Below are positions 10,139-21,086 of a stretch of DNA of 64,000 bases, in pieces. This stretch comes from Ligustrum vulgare (Eukaryota > Streptophyta > Magnoliopsida > Lamiales > Oleaceae). Location: NCBI GenBank assembly GCA_963555705.1, contig CAUVWQ010000019.1, positions 1-64,000 on the forward strand, written 5' to 3'. The notes beneath the pieces are model-generated. The model saw only the letters and a list, made by a program, of their open reading frames with translations, searched no databases and was not told the origin of the DNA. The position numbers and the translations under genes were made by a program. The first letter of the stretch is position 1; each line of letters opens with the position of its first letter.

Positions 10139-13100
10139 ATGGGCGAGTCTTCATCATCTTCAGATGATCATTGTGCTATCAGTACCAAAAGGACTAGATG
10201 GCCAACAATGTGTAAGAACATGAAGAAGGCCGGTGAAGTGAATGTCATCGAGTTCGATGACAAACATAGGCCAATCGGACCAGGCAAGGGGAACTTCAAA
10301 CACTATGTCGGGTGTTTGGCCCGTATTCACGTTGACATTAACATCAGTGATTGGCACAAAGTTGATCCCGGCCTTAAGGACTTGATGTGGGAAGAAATAA
10401 AGGTACTATCACTACATACATGGTTAATTGATAACGTTTCGTAATTTTTTCTTATAACATCGCATATTATATTCGTCTTTCAGAGGGAGTTCAACATCCC
10501 CGATGACGCAGAAAAAAAAAGGGTGTTGAAAGTTACGGAGATGCGATGGAAAGATTTCAAGACTCGGCTGGTTCATGATTATATCACACATGACCACCCG
10601 AAATACACATCTCCTACGCAACTTTACTCTTTTATAACTGAAGAGCAATGGGACTCGTTTAAGAAAGAACGCCAGACTGATAAATTTAAGGTATATATAT
10701 TTAATTGTACGCATGTGATTTATTAGTTGGAAATTAAATACTTGATGTGACAATTTCAGGAAAAAAGAAAGCCAGGGATGCTCAATTGCGAAACGAGCAT
10801 CCACATTAAATGGGCTCAGCTGGTTATGCGGGGATGAAGCCACAGTGGGTAGTCAGTGACCCACTGTCTTCAAGTTCTTCATGCGACATGATTAGCTCGT
10901 CGATTGTAAGTGAGGATCGAAGTTTAGATTGGATTCGAGCTAGATCGAAGAAGAAACAAGATGGAAGTTATTACATCCCCAACGAGAAAACGAGGGGGTG
11001 TTTGATAAAATTGTAAGTATATCATGATTATGTTTTCATAATTTAAATTCAAATTTACTTAAATTTATACTTATATTTACGTTTCATTTTCCTGTTAATA
11101 GGTTGAAAAAGCTGAGCAGTCCACGCAGGGGACATTTGTGGCAAGTAGACAGCACGATATTTTAAGTGAAGCCCTTGGTAAGCCGGATCACCCTGGTAGG
11201 GTGAGGGGGTATGGCGTGTATGTGACCACGAGGGATGTTTACGGCAAGCCTGATGATTAATCACATTAGACGTTCCTGTGGGGTCGTCTCAGTAGACGAT
11301 ATTAAGGAGATGATCAGGTCAGAGATGGGGGATAGTATTGCCGAGCGGGTCAGGCATCAGACCATGTCGGAGATGCAGAGTAAATTCGATACTATGCAGA
11401 GGGACTACCATAGTATGCAGACTAAATACGATGCTATCCTCCAGCGCCTGGGCTTAAATGTTGAGGCCGAGGTGGACGTAACTCCACAACCCCGACCACC
11501 AACTCGCAGCAGTTGCCACTCCGTGGATCCAGATCCATTTCATGGACTTCAGGTATTTAATGTTATGTTATTTAGAATTTTTAACATTATTTATGCTATT
11601 TCAACTGGAAGTTGCTAACATATATGTTCAATGATGTTATACAATAGAAGCCGTCTCCTTGTCGTCTCGCCATTAGTCTTAATGGTGAGAAACAAATAGT
11701 AGCGAGCGGGATGGTTTATCCAGCCGGACCCGACACGGTGGTGCATCATCAACCTCTTTGGCCTGATCATGCTAAGGTGTCCATTGACCACATTGTCGAT
11801 GGTGCAGAAGCGTGTTGTATTCCAGTGCCATCTCAATACCACACCACAGTGGGGGAAGCTATTGGAAGCTTCTTGCAATGGCCCAAGGAGTTGGTGATTT
11901 TTGGAGAGGTACAAACATTTAGTTATATAAAAGATTCTGTCAATATTAATTTCTTTTAAAGTTGTATAACTGAAGATGATAAAAATTATCTTGTTGCAAG
12001 AAGAGGCACCACAACAGGCAAAAAAATTTAATGAAGGAAAAACACCCCAGAGTTTCGAAATGTCATCTACTCAGCGACCTGCGATTGTTGACGATGAGAT
12101 GTTGCAACGTCTGGGTGATGATTGTAAAATGTTACACACTCTGGTCATTCAATTGCCTGTTGGTGATGACTTCTACCAGGTACCCGTTGATGCCCCCGTG
12201 TTCAACTTTGCATTCGATGATGGTTTTTATGTTACAGTCGGAGACATCACCGACTTGCTTACGATGCAATGGTTGGATACATCAATCTTACAAGTGTTTT
12301 CATTGTAAGACTTCTGATCAAAAAGAAAAACTTCAATTTAAATCATTAATTTATTTCTATTTATTGGCATTATTATTTTTTAGGTACCTCCATGAGCTGT
12401 GTCAGGAATACGGTATTGAATCGATTGGATTCGTGTCTCCGTCACACATTGCATCGATTTCAGTAAGAACAAATGCAAATGGTGTTATAAATTACTTGGC
12501 CAGCACCATGAAGGCAATGAAAACTAAGAAATTCATTCTAGCACCGTATTTTCAGGACCGTTGATATTCTCTAATTTTTAACCTAATTTGAATGATATGA
12601 TATTTAAAGTTGTATTTACACGTTCATAATACGTAGGAATCACTGGATGTTGCTAGTTATTTCTTCTGAGAAGAATACGGTGTACTTCTTAGATTCAGCT
12701 GCTGCATCTAAGCGTGACTTGGATATCAAGCCGATATTGAACACGTAAGTTAGGAAACTTTTAATGAAATAATTGTGGAGTTGTGGTGAAATTGATTGTG
12801 GAGTTGTGATTGTTGAGAAGTTGATAGTTTTGAATAGCAGGGTCCCCCTACAGGTTGGATAAGTTCAATTTATAGGGGAAACTCTGCCAAATTTTTTGTA
12901 GGATGTTTGTGTCTTAATTTTTTTGTAACTTGTTGATATAATTTATTGAAATTTCAGGGCTTTCAAAACGTATTGGACAGTTGGAGGCATGAGGACAAAA
13001 TCCAATACAACGTGGAAAAACGTAAAAGTATGAAAACACGGATTTAAACTTTTTTTAAAATCTTTGAATTATTTCTATATTTTATTTAGTTTGATTATTA

Positions 13101-13399
13101 ATATTGTTATTTTTCAATGTGAATATTTCAGTGTCCTCAACAACTTGGAGGGTCTGAGTGTGGCTACTACGTTATGAGAAATATGTATGAGATAGTCACA
13201 CAACACTTTCAACTTACTTCGTTAGAAAAGGTATAAGTCATTGAAAATGAGAATTTTAATAATGACTTTATATTTTATGAAAAAATAACTAATAATTCAT
13301 TTTGATTGTTTGTAGGCATTTAAAGAATATTATTCAACGGAGGAAGTAATCGAGATTCAAAACTTATGGGCAAAATATTTCGTTCATAGGTTTGTGTAA
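10139..13399 (+). pseudogene. Second CACTA gene: transposase_24-like region plus DUF8039-like and ULP1-like protease domain
   Basis: A multi-exon plus-strand gene is inferred from splice consensus and open frames: exons about 10139-10402, 10484-10690, 10760-11012, 11102-11552, 11648-11908, 12001-12304, 12384-12561, 12637-12744, 12958-13027, 13132-13230 and 13316-13399. The 5' part resembles plant Ptta/En-Spm proteins (Transposase_24: FKTRLVHDYI, HPGRVRGYGVYV). A DUF8039-like exon follows (VASGMVYP). The last exons form a C48/ULP1-like cysteine protease fold with His in NHWMLLV, Asp in YFLDS and Cys in GGSECGYYV. C48 domains cleave SUMO-type modifiers; their job in transposons is unknown. An in-frame TAA at about 10807 and a frame break near 11260 disable it. 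Some junctions are uncertain, notably after 12561. An acceptor-like CAG at 10111-10113 upstream suggests splicing from an upstream leader, as in En/Spm. Confidence 0.75.
12637..13399 (+). other. ULP1-like catalytic exons with conserved His, Asp and Cys
   Basis: Exons 12637-12744, 12958-13027, 13132-13230 and 13316-13399 join in frame into the catalytic half of a C48 peptidase. His lies at codon 12641-12643, Asp in the YFLDS block about 20 residues on, the Gln-containing QQLGGSECGYY block carries Cys at 13159-13161, and the frame closes at TAA 13397-13399. All catalytic positions that can be recognised are kept, unlike the upstream part of the gene. Confidence 0.7.
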
Positions 13400-13540
13400 A
13401 TCGAAGCGTAATCAAAACTTGCACTTACATATATATTTAATTTGTATCATAAATTAACAATTTGTAAGTGTAATTGTTGTTAATTTAATTTTATTACGTA
13501 TATATCGATTATATATATTTATTTGGTGATGCGCATGTTC

Positions 13541-13816
13541 AGGTTATCGCAGACCACGTCCTGGTCACTGCAGGTCACGACCTGCAGTGGCCTCGGTCAT
13601 TGCAAGTCACGTCCAGGTGATTGCAGGCCATGACGTGCAGTGGCCTGAGTCATTGCAGGCCACTGCAGGTCACGACATGCAGTGGCCTGGGTCATTGCAG
13701 GCTACGTCCAGGTCACTGCAGGCCACGACGTGCATTGGCCTGGGTCATTGCAGGCTACGTCCAGGCCACTGCACGTGCAGTGGCCTGGGTCATTGCAGGC
13801 CATGTCCAGGTCATGT
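13541..13816. repeat. GC-rich minisatellite of about 53 bp period
   Basis: About five imperfect copies of a 53-bp unit with GTCATTGCAGG, CACTGCAGG and GTGCAGTGGCCTG sit between the second gene's stop codon and the 3' subterminal repeats. The unit is much richer in G+C than the surrounding DNA and contains inner palindromes such as CACTGCACGTGCAGTG. ORFs read through it only because the unit lacks stops; they are not taken as genes. Element 2 has lost this region. Confidence 0.8.
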
Positions 13817-13837
13817 AATATATAAAAAAAAAAAAAA

Positions 13838-14150
13838 AAAGTTTAGGCGTCGGTTCTAAAAATAAAACTGACGCCTAAAGCTGTTTTGGGCGTCGGTTCA
13901 AAAATTAAAACCGACGCCCAAAACCGACTTTGGTCGTAGGTTTTAACAAGAAACCGACGCCCAAAACCGACTTTGGGCGTCGGTTTTTTTTTTTTTTACT
14001 TTAGGCGTCGGTTTTAAACTAGAACCGACGCCCAAAGCTGACTTTGCGCGTCGGTTTACAACCGACGCCTAAAGTCGAGACTTTACGCGTCTGTGTCATA
14101 TGCGTCGCCGCTACAACCGACGCATATTCCGTTTTCCAACCGACGCGAAT
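13838..14150. repeat. 3' subterminal repeats of CACTA element 1
   Basis: About a dozen GGCGTCGGTTTT / AAAACCGACGCC copies are arranged as inverted pairs with A/T loops, the mirror of the 5' array at 5475-5710. Confidence 0.85.
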
Positions 14151-14238
14151 TCCTACTTCTGTACTGGTGCGTATTAATGACTCTTGTCATAAAACCATCC
14201 AGCAGCCCCAAAGTATGACTATCATATATTTGAATTCA

Positions 14239-14593
14239 CACTAGTACGGACACACTCATTCGCATCGATTGTACAAGATAATATGTGTTGGTTGTAAAGA
14301 CGATGTATTTGGAACAGATGCATAAAGTCCGTACTTTACGCATCGGTTGTAATGCCCTAAAGTTAGACTTTAGGCATTGGTTGTAAAAAAACTCAAACTA
14401 AGATTTCATAACTTAACATTCTATAATTTCAAAAAAAACTCAATGTATCCATCTACAAACTAAAAATCAACAATCTTAAATTTAAATTCAAACTAAATTA
14501 AACTAATAAATAATAAATACAAACAAATTAACATATAAAATCATAAATTCAATAACAAACTAACAAAATCAATTAACTAATTGAAAATATAAA

Positions 14594-14630
<37 letters not shown>

Positions 14631-15151
14631 AACTCACACGCACGCGCACATGCACACACACACTAGTGGTTGAAGAGAAGGGAAAGAAGAAGTATTACTG
14701 CGGTGGCGGAGAGAGAGCGAGAAAGCAAGTTGGGTGGCGGTGGGTGGCGGTGGTGGATGGTGGAGGTGGCGGTGGAGTGAGCGGTGCAAGGTTTTGGGGG
14801 AAATATATGAAGAGAAAGGGAGTTGTGTTAAGAAGAAAAGGAAATCGCGGAAAAATATATCATATTTTAGGCGTCGGTTCTTGTGTAAGAACCGATGCCT
14901 TTAGTTGTGCGGGTCTGTTCAAGCATAACCGATGCCTAAACTCAAGTTATAGGCATCGATTTTGCTTGGTTATAGGCGTCAGTTCTTGCCTTTTATAATT
15001 CTTGGCTTCTAGCGTCTGTTGTTAACCAACAACCGACACTTTTTTTTAAATTATATTTACAAAATTGTCGCTGCATTCTTTTTAGGCATCGGTTTTGTCA
15101 AAAAGCGATGCAAATTTGTTATTTTTTTGGGTAATTCGATCTGTACTAGTG
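14239..15151 (+). mobile_element. Short non-autonomous CACTA derivative (913 bp)
   Basis: The element starts CACTAGTACGGACAC and ends TCTGTACTAGTG. Flanking trinucleotides are TCA (14236-14238) and TCG (15152-15154), a duplication with one later change. The homologous unoccupied site is at about 31220-31226, where the flanks are continuous. Internal GCGTCGGTT-like repeats (14330-14390, 14865-15110) ally it with elements 1 and 2. It has no transposase. The GA-rich, G-rich plus frame at 14666-14998 is low complexity, so I do not call it a gene. A TA/CA microsatellite lies at 14590-14665. Confidence 0.85.
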
Positions 15152-15394
15152 TCGCAATACTAGCTTGTCTTTTACTGTAAACTTATCAGAACATTAAAAA
15201 TACGTATTTGACTAAAAAAATCTAATTATTCCTATCTAGACACTGCATCATGGTGATTTTTTGTGTGTGTGTGTGTGAGTACTGAAAAGTGTTATTAGTC
15301 TAATTATAAATACATTTAAATTTGATAAAAAAAACATTAATTGATTGGAATTAATTACACAAACACTAATCTTAAATTCACTACAAGAAAAATG

Positions 15395-15690
15395 ACCTTT
15401 TGCAACATGCAAACGGCAACATTCGCTAATTGCATGTTGCTAAAGGGGTCTACCGTAATATTCAGTGTTTGCATGTTGCCATTGGTTGATTTATTTGACA
15501 TTTAGCAACATTCAGCAAGTGAATGTTGCTAATTATAGCCTTTTGCAACGTTCGTTGCGCGTTTCCAAAAAGGTACCCTTTCGCAACGCGCAATGCACGT
15601 TGCGAAAGGTACCCTTTTGCAACACGCAATGCGCGTTGCCAAAGGGTAACCTTTTGGCAACGCGCAATGAACGTTGCCAAAGAGTTTAAT
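15395..15690. repeat. 5' subterminal repeats of element 3
   Basis: The motif CAACGCGCAATG with TTGCCAAAGG recurs about nine times at roughly 30-bp spacing, in both orientations. Frames across the block are open only because the unit lacks stops. Confidence 0.8.
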
Positions 15691-16059
15691 TGGGAAGAAA
15701 CTTCATATTTTCTTCCCCTAACTTGAAACTAAGCCTAAATATTTTTTATTTTTATTTTTTATTTTTAATCTTAACTTCATATTTATGTTAATGTTGTTAT
15801 AAATTTTAAATTGATAATTTTTAATGTCTATAATTTTAATTATTTTGTAGTGGAAGAACTTGGACGCCGTCTCGATCAATGTACAATTTAAGTCTTATAA
15901 TTTTTTTCTCAGTCAAATTGGTTACTTTAATTGTTAAGATTGCAAATTCTATATTTATTAATTTGTAAGTGGCATGAATTGCATTCATTGAAATTGGGGG
16001 TAAAGTCTTTAATACATTTTAGTAATTTATAGAGGGTGTTGCACTAAATTTCGAAACTT

Positions 16060-16450
16060 AAGAGAGTTGAGGGACTGAATTGCAACTTTTCGAAAGTTTT
16101 GAATTTATAACCCTAACCCCCTTCCCACAACCGACACTCTCGTTCTCTCCTTCACTCGGTCTCTCCATCCCATTTCTCTCACGACCTCGCACACTCTCTC
16201 GGTTCTCTCTTCCCACAACCCTCACTCTCACGCAACTCTCTGACTTCGTCTCTCTCTTCACGACTCTCTCTCCCTCCTCTCGGCTCCGCCTTCCTCAACC
16301 CCTTCCCCGGCGAGTTCAACCGCCAACCACCATCGCCCGCCTCTCCCTAGGTCTCTCTCGACTTCTTCCTCTCCCTCAGTTCCTCGTCGGCGCACCACCG
16401 GCCAGCTCGCCGGCACACCACCTCCACTCACGGTAGCACCTTATCCGCCC
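16060..16450 (+). other. CT-rich, gene-like leader inside element 3
   Basis: This block switches from AT-rich to a CT/GC-rich composition typical of plant 5' untranslated first exons, beginning after a GAGGGACTGAATTGCAACTT stretch and ending at a GT donor near 16434. The 118-codon plus ORF is rich in Ser, Leu and Pro and has no recognisable domain. It may be the element's own leader or a captured host first exon. Confidence 0.45.
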
Positions 16451-18714
16451 CCCTCACACACAGCGCACGCACACACTCGCACGGTCACTCACAGTTTGAC
16501 ACACGATTTTCACACACACACACACTTGAATATACATTGTGATGTATGTGTGTATGTATATACTTTGTACACTTTCAGATTTTTCCTTGCTTGGATTTTT
16601 GAATTTCAATTTTTGATTAATCTGTATGTATGTACGATAATGCAAGTCTCCAATTTGGATTTTAAAAAAAAAATGTTCATATTATTGTGATTTAAATTTG
16701 CGAGCTTTATAAATTTAGTTAATTGTTTGGCAATGTTTGAAGTATAATGTGAAACTTGTATGTAGGAATTTATTTATAAATTCTTTGTAGATTTCAAATT
16801 TAAGCCATGTTAATTTTAATGTGATTTATAAATGTGAATTTGAGGTTTGGGTAATGTAAATATATATGTATAATTTTAGGAATTTGGGGAAAATCTGTAA
16901 ATGTAGATATTAACCTTTAATTCTTCACACCAAGTATTCGATTTAATGCCCTCATTTTCCCCATTTGCAGGACTTGCTATGAGTACTGAGTGTTGCGCAG
17001 AAGCCAGGTATGCCCTCAGTGCAAAACCATGTTCACAGAGCTATATATATAACTAACCATGATAATTCATTATGATGTTACTGTCACTTAAAATAGGAAA
17101 TGCAGAACAATGTAAAGACAATGTTCCATGGAACTCTTATCTTAGTTGTATAAATTCAATAGTCCTTGTGCTTATAACTATGTCATAAAATTTCATCCTG
17201 CATAGGTAATATGAAGTTTTCCTTTTCTTTAAGCCCTCAAAACAATATTATTTGAAAAGGAGTATTAGGACAATTCAGCTTCTTATTTAGGATTATATGT
17301 TTCTTCTGTTTTCCTAATTTTTATGTCAAATGGTTGCTCTCTTTTGAATTAATGTTTCTTTAGGTTCTTATATATAAATTAATGGAGCTTACAGTGTAAT
17401 TATGGTGTTTTCTTTTGTTATGATAAGTAAATCATTAATCTCTTTGTGAATTCTTTTGAGTATAGGTATGGTGTTTTATTTTGTTACAATAAGTAAATCG
17501 TTAATCTCTCTGTGAGTTCTTATGGATGCATTACTTTGCTTTTTTGCATTTCTAATTTCTTTGTTTGTCACTGCTAACATATTTATTACATCCTAGACAT
17601 TTTGAAAATTTTCTAATAATAGTTTGCCTTATTTTTGAAACCCAAGTCATTTTAAAAGTCAACAACTTCATGTTATATTTAGGTTCTTCACAGCCAAAGA
17701 AGATTTGCCCTGCAATTATAGTAGGAATGGAGTTCATCTGTAAAAATGAGATTTGTTTAGGATATTTCTGACCATACTGAGAAGGTTATTCTACACATTG
17801 CTTAATATATGTTTTTTCTGTTTTATAGTTGTGTTTAAAAATAAATGTCTTCACCAAGTTATGAATTTGACTGAAATTATTCATCATCAAGATGTAATGA
17901 TTCACTTTTATTTACAAAAAACAAGTCCAGGACAAAATGTGAAGATGTGAAGCAACAAGGTTACTTACTTCAGGAGGTGAGATTGTGTGAGTTGATTTTG
18001 GTTGTGATGAGTATTGATTCTAGATTATTTTTGGCATGTAGTTGGGGATGGATTTTGGATTAATTTGATTGTAGTTTGATGATGAATGAGTTTTTATTTT
18101 AATGTTTTAAAGTATTATGGTGGTTGTGATATCCCTATACAGATTGGTTAAGTCCAATTTATGAGGAGGCTTTGTCCAAATTTCTGTAAAGTTTTACAAT
18201 AGAAAATGATAATTTTAATATTTAGTATGATTTATTTCTACATTTTTGCATTCAGTGCAGTTGGAGTCCTGATGATTAAACTTTTATAATGTCTTTGCAG
18301 GTAAAAGTCAATTTTGTAGTTTTTGTGATGGTTTGACATGTGCACAGTTCAAGCTAGACTTCAGAAGTCAGGGCAGTACTCATCTTTAATGGTGATTCAT
18401 ATTGAAAATGGTGATAATAGCTCCTTTTTGTATTGGTGTTGGTCTGCTGGAGATACTGTTGCAATTTAGAGGGATAGTAAATATCAAACTTTAGATGTCT
18501 AATCAAATAGGTAAAAAACCTATATTGCATATTTTGTTTTAATGTAGGAGAACAAAGTACTATAATTTTTGTAAAGTATTTATTTTGAATAATTGATTTA
18601 TTTTTATAGCACGCGTGTTTCATATATTATATATTACATATATGTTTGAGAAATTTGTTGGTTATCAGTGAAATTATCTATATTGATTTACAAAAATTAA
18701 AAAAAAAATGTTAA

Positions 18715-19150
18715 AGATCAACGGCAACGCGCAAAGAGTGTTGCCAAAAGTATCAACGGCAACGCGTAAAGAGTGTTGCCAAAAGTATCAACGGCAACGC
18801 GCAACAAGTGTTGCAAAAAGTATCAACGGCAACGCACAATGAGTGTTGCCAAAAGTATCTACTGCAACACGCAAAGAACGTTGCTAAAGGGTCTACCGCA
18901 ACATGCAAAGAACGTTGCTAAAGGTCTACCGCAACACACAATGAACGTTGCCAAAAGTATAAACGGCAACGTGCAATGAATGTTACCAAAGGTCTACGGC
19001 AACGCGCAGTGAACGTTGCCAAAGGTCTACCGCAACGCGCAATGAATGTTGCCGTATATTTTCCCTCTACGGCAACACTGCGATTTGCAACATGTACATG
19101 AACGTTGCAAAAGGCCTACGGCAACATTTTTTGCGCGTTGCCGTAGGCTG
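18715..19150. repeat. 3' subterminal repeats of element 3
   Basis: About twelve copies of a unit of roughly 35 bp, centred on CGGCAACGCGCAA and GTTGCCAAAAGTATCAA, form a nearly tandem array. It matches the 5' array in inverted orientation. Confidence 0.85.
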
Positions 19151-19167
19151 TTTTTGTTGTAGTGATT

Positions 19168-19965
19168 CATGTATATTTTTTTTATATAAACGTTCTTTCT
19201 GTTGAATATTAGTGTTACAATCCAAATCTACACTAAATTTATGCGTAGAATCATTAAACAAATAGCAAACATATATAACATATGAAAATTTCACAATGAG
19301 TTTGGCACCAACATCGTGCAAGTTTATTATTTTTCTAAACAAAAATTCTACATAGCATATGAAAAGTTTTACATACGTCCACCTCAACCAGATGATATAT
19401 ATAGTTAGAAATTGTGCTATCACAGGGGGTAATTTCCCATAATATATATAAGAAACTATTGAACTCCAAATGTTTAATTATATTCCTTATGTTTTAAGGG
19501 AAATTGGGTTATTAACCTCTATTCGTTAAAATTTTGGTGTTTAAAAACATATTTTTTTATGTTTTCTAGGTAAGACGTGTGATTGAAAAGTGAAGAGAGA
19601 GAATATGTGTGGTCAAAAAATGATTTGGGGAATTAGGTTGTTTAAAAATATGTTTTTCTTGCTTTTTCCAAACAGGGGTCTTTATGTTTCTGTTTGTTTC
19701 CATCTTCTCTAGAATATATTCTCATTGATTCGACTATGTGCAAATCTTGTGCGATCATAATTTATGGTGTTGTGAAGAAATGAGAAACATTAAATTCTTA
19801 AGGTAGATAATGGACAAAAATTCCAACTTTAGGTTAAAATTTTCATTACACTGCCACTCTATTATTCGGTTGCAACTGCATTAGTCATTGCCTAGTCCTT
19901 TGGATATATTACCAAGAGTGTAAAAATTGTCCTTTTGGAGCAGTTACTACGATTTTGCAACAAAA
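19168..19965. repeat. Degenerate repeat unit, copy 3 (right flank of element 3)
   Basis: From 19205 to 19960 the sequence is colinear with 31365-32080, sharing ACACTAAATTTATG-like, CACAATGAGTTTGGCAC and GAGCAGTTACTACGATTTTG blocks. It is the right part of the duplicated segment whose left part ends at 5439. No gene is retained. Confidence 0.75.
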
Positions 19966-20389
19966 AAAAAAAAAAAATATATTCGATTGATTCAAATCAA
20001 GGAGAAGAAGAGAATTATTTATTCAGCTCGACTTTAAAATGAAATACTGAAAGAGTATTTAAAGAAAAGAAAAACAAACTAAGACGAATTAGAGAGGTTG
20101 AAACCTAAGCAAGCTAAAAAAAACAAACCACATGTTTGTTAATTAACTAAAACGTAAAAAAAATAATAATAAAAATAAAAGAAATGAAACGTAAAGATAA
20201 GGAAATGTGGAAATGCGACTACAAGGACTTCAGCACCTCTATTTTTTTCATTGTAACCTAATTGAATCCCCATTGAATCGAGATAAACTTTTCTCCTATA
20301 TTGTTTTTCTTTCAAACAAGTTGTGAGTTCGAAACCAGCAGCGGTAACTAGCTGTAAACATCATGTGATCATTTTTTTGTAATTCAACA
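19966..20389 (-). mobile_element. Ty1/copia LTR, minus orientation
   Basis: Read on the minus strand, a purine tract complementary to TCCCCCCTCAAGTTGGAGG is followed at once by TGTTGAATTAC, the usual polypurine-tract to 3' LTR boundary. The LTR runs down to an A-rich junction near 19966, where the host-like repeat unit resumes. The 5' LTR is missing from the window. Confidence 0.6.
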
Positions 20390-21086
20390 TCCCCCCTCAA
20401 GTTGGAGGTTGTTGAAGATCCGCCAAACCCAACTTGGAGTTCAAAAATTGAAAATTTGAGGGAGCTAACGCCGTAGTAAAAACATAAACATCAGCAAGTC
20501 GCAAATGCAATGCAAGTGGATAATGAAACCTTCCACGAACTTTTTACGAACAACATGACAATCTATTTCCATGTATTTAGTCCTTTTATGGAAGACTGGA
20601 TTTGCAATGATACGTAGTGCTTCTCGATTATCACACCACAAAGGAATAGGAAGAGAGACATGTCGGAGAAGATCTGTGAGAACATAGGATATCCACTACA
20701 ATTCAAAAACGGTAGAAGCAAGACTTCGATATTCCGCTTCCACTCAAGATCTGGAGATAGTATTATGCTTCTTGGTCTTCCAAGAAATCATTGCATTACC
20801 AAGGAAAATGCAATAGCCTATCAAATATTTACGCGTATCCAAGCAAGAGGCCCAATCGGCATTTGAGTAACCTTCCAATTGAAGTGAATTCTTGGAGGGA
20901 AAGAACAGACCTTGTGATGAACATCCTTCAAAATATTTCAATAGATATGTATGGAAATGTCCCAATGATTTTGACATGGTGCATTAACAAATTGACTTAA
21001 CTATTGAACGACATAGGCGATGTGTGGTCTTGTGAGATTAAGATAAGGTAAATGTCCCACCAAACATCTATACTTTTCTGGATTTG
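20390..21086 (-). pseudogene. Ty1/copia reverse transcriptase/RNase H fragment
   Basis: Minus-strand frames give the C-terminal copia pol: a block like YLKYFEGCSSQGLFF, then LEGYSNADWASC, GYCIFLGNAMISWKTKKHNT, then an RNase H-like block. ADWA and SWKTKK are family hallmarks. The frame has stops and shifts; gag, protease and integrase are absent. It abuts its LTR at 20389 and stops where an unrelated LTR-like sequence begins at 21087. Confidence 0.85.

Larger units (their letters stand above)
5443..14169 (+). mobile_element. Complete CACTA (En/Spm) transposon, element 1
   Basis: The element starts CACTAGTACAAAAAGGC and ends GTACTGGTG, imperfect inverted termini of the CACTA class. It is flanked by the 3-bp target-site duplication CGT (5440-5442 and 14170-14172), and 3 bp is the size made by this superfamily. 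Inside are 5' subterminal repeats, a CT-rich leader, a leader intron, a TNP2-type transposase pseudogene, a second multi-exon gene with a ULP1-like domain, a GC-rich minisatellite and 3' subterminal repeats. It is 8727 bp long. A paralogous unoccupied site lies near 31140-31190. Transposase lesions make it non-autonomous now; its ends look complete, so it could still be mobilised in trans. Confidence 0.93.
15379..19164 (+). mobile_element. Non-autonomous CACTA derivative, element 3 (3.8 kb)
   Basis: Termini are CACTACAAGAAAAATG and TTTTTGTTGTAGTG, with the 3-bp duplication ATT on both sides (15376-15378, 19165-19167). Subterminal arrays of a GGCAACGCGC / TTGCCAAAGG motif fill both ends. The interior has no transposase but keeps a transcription-unit layout: a CT/GC-rich leader (16060-16433) ending at a GTAGC donor, a 37-nt mini-exon candidate (16971-17007), an open stretch ending at GTGAGA near 17977, and a TTTGCAG acceptor at 18300. 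It also carries the recurring hairpin motif (18131-18200). It needs transposase from elsewhere. Confidence 0.88.

Noticed and set aside
13587..13859. ORFs of 90 and 65 codons with repeating HDVQWP-like units
   Set aside because: They are read from the 53-bp minisatellite; the unit simply lacks stops.
14666..14998. 110-codon glycine-rich ORF
   Set aside because: It lies in a GA/GGTGG-rich low-complexity interior of the 913-bp CACTA derivative, ends in its subterminal repeats and has no homolog-like pattern.
15400..19150. CRISPR-like array of regularly spaced repeats
   Set aside because: Units occur in both orientations, vary, and flank a CACTA element; this is a plant subterminal array, not CRISPR.
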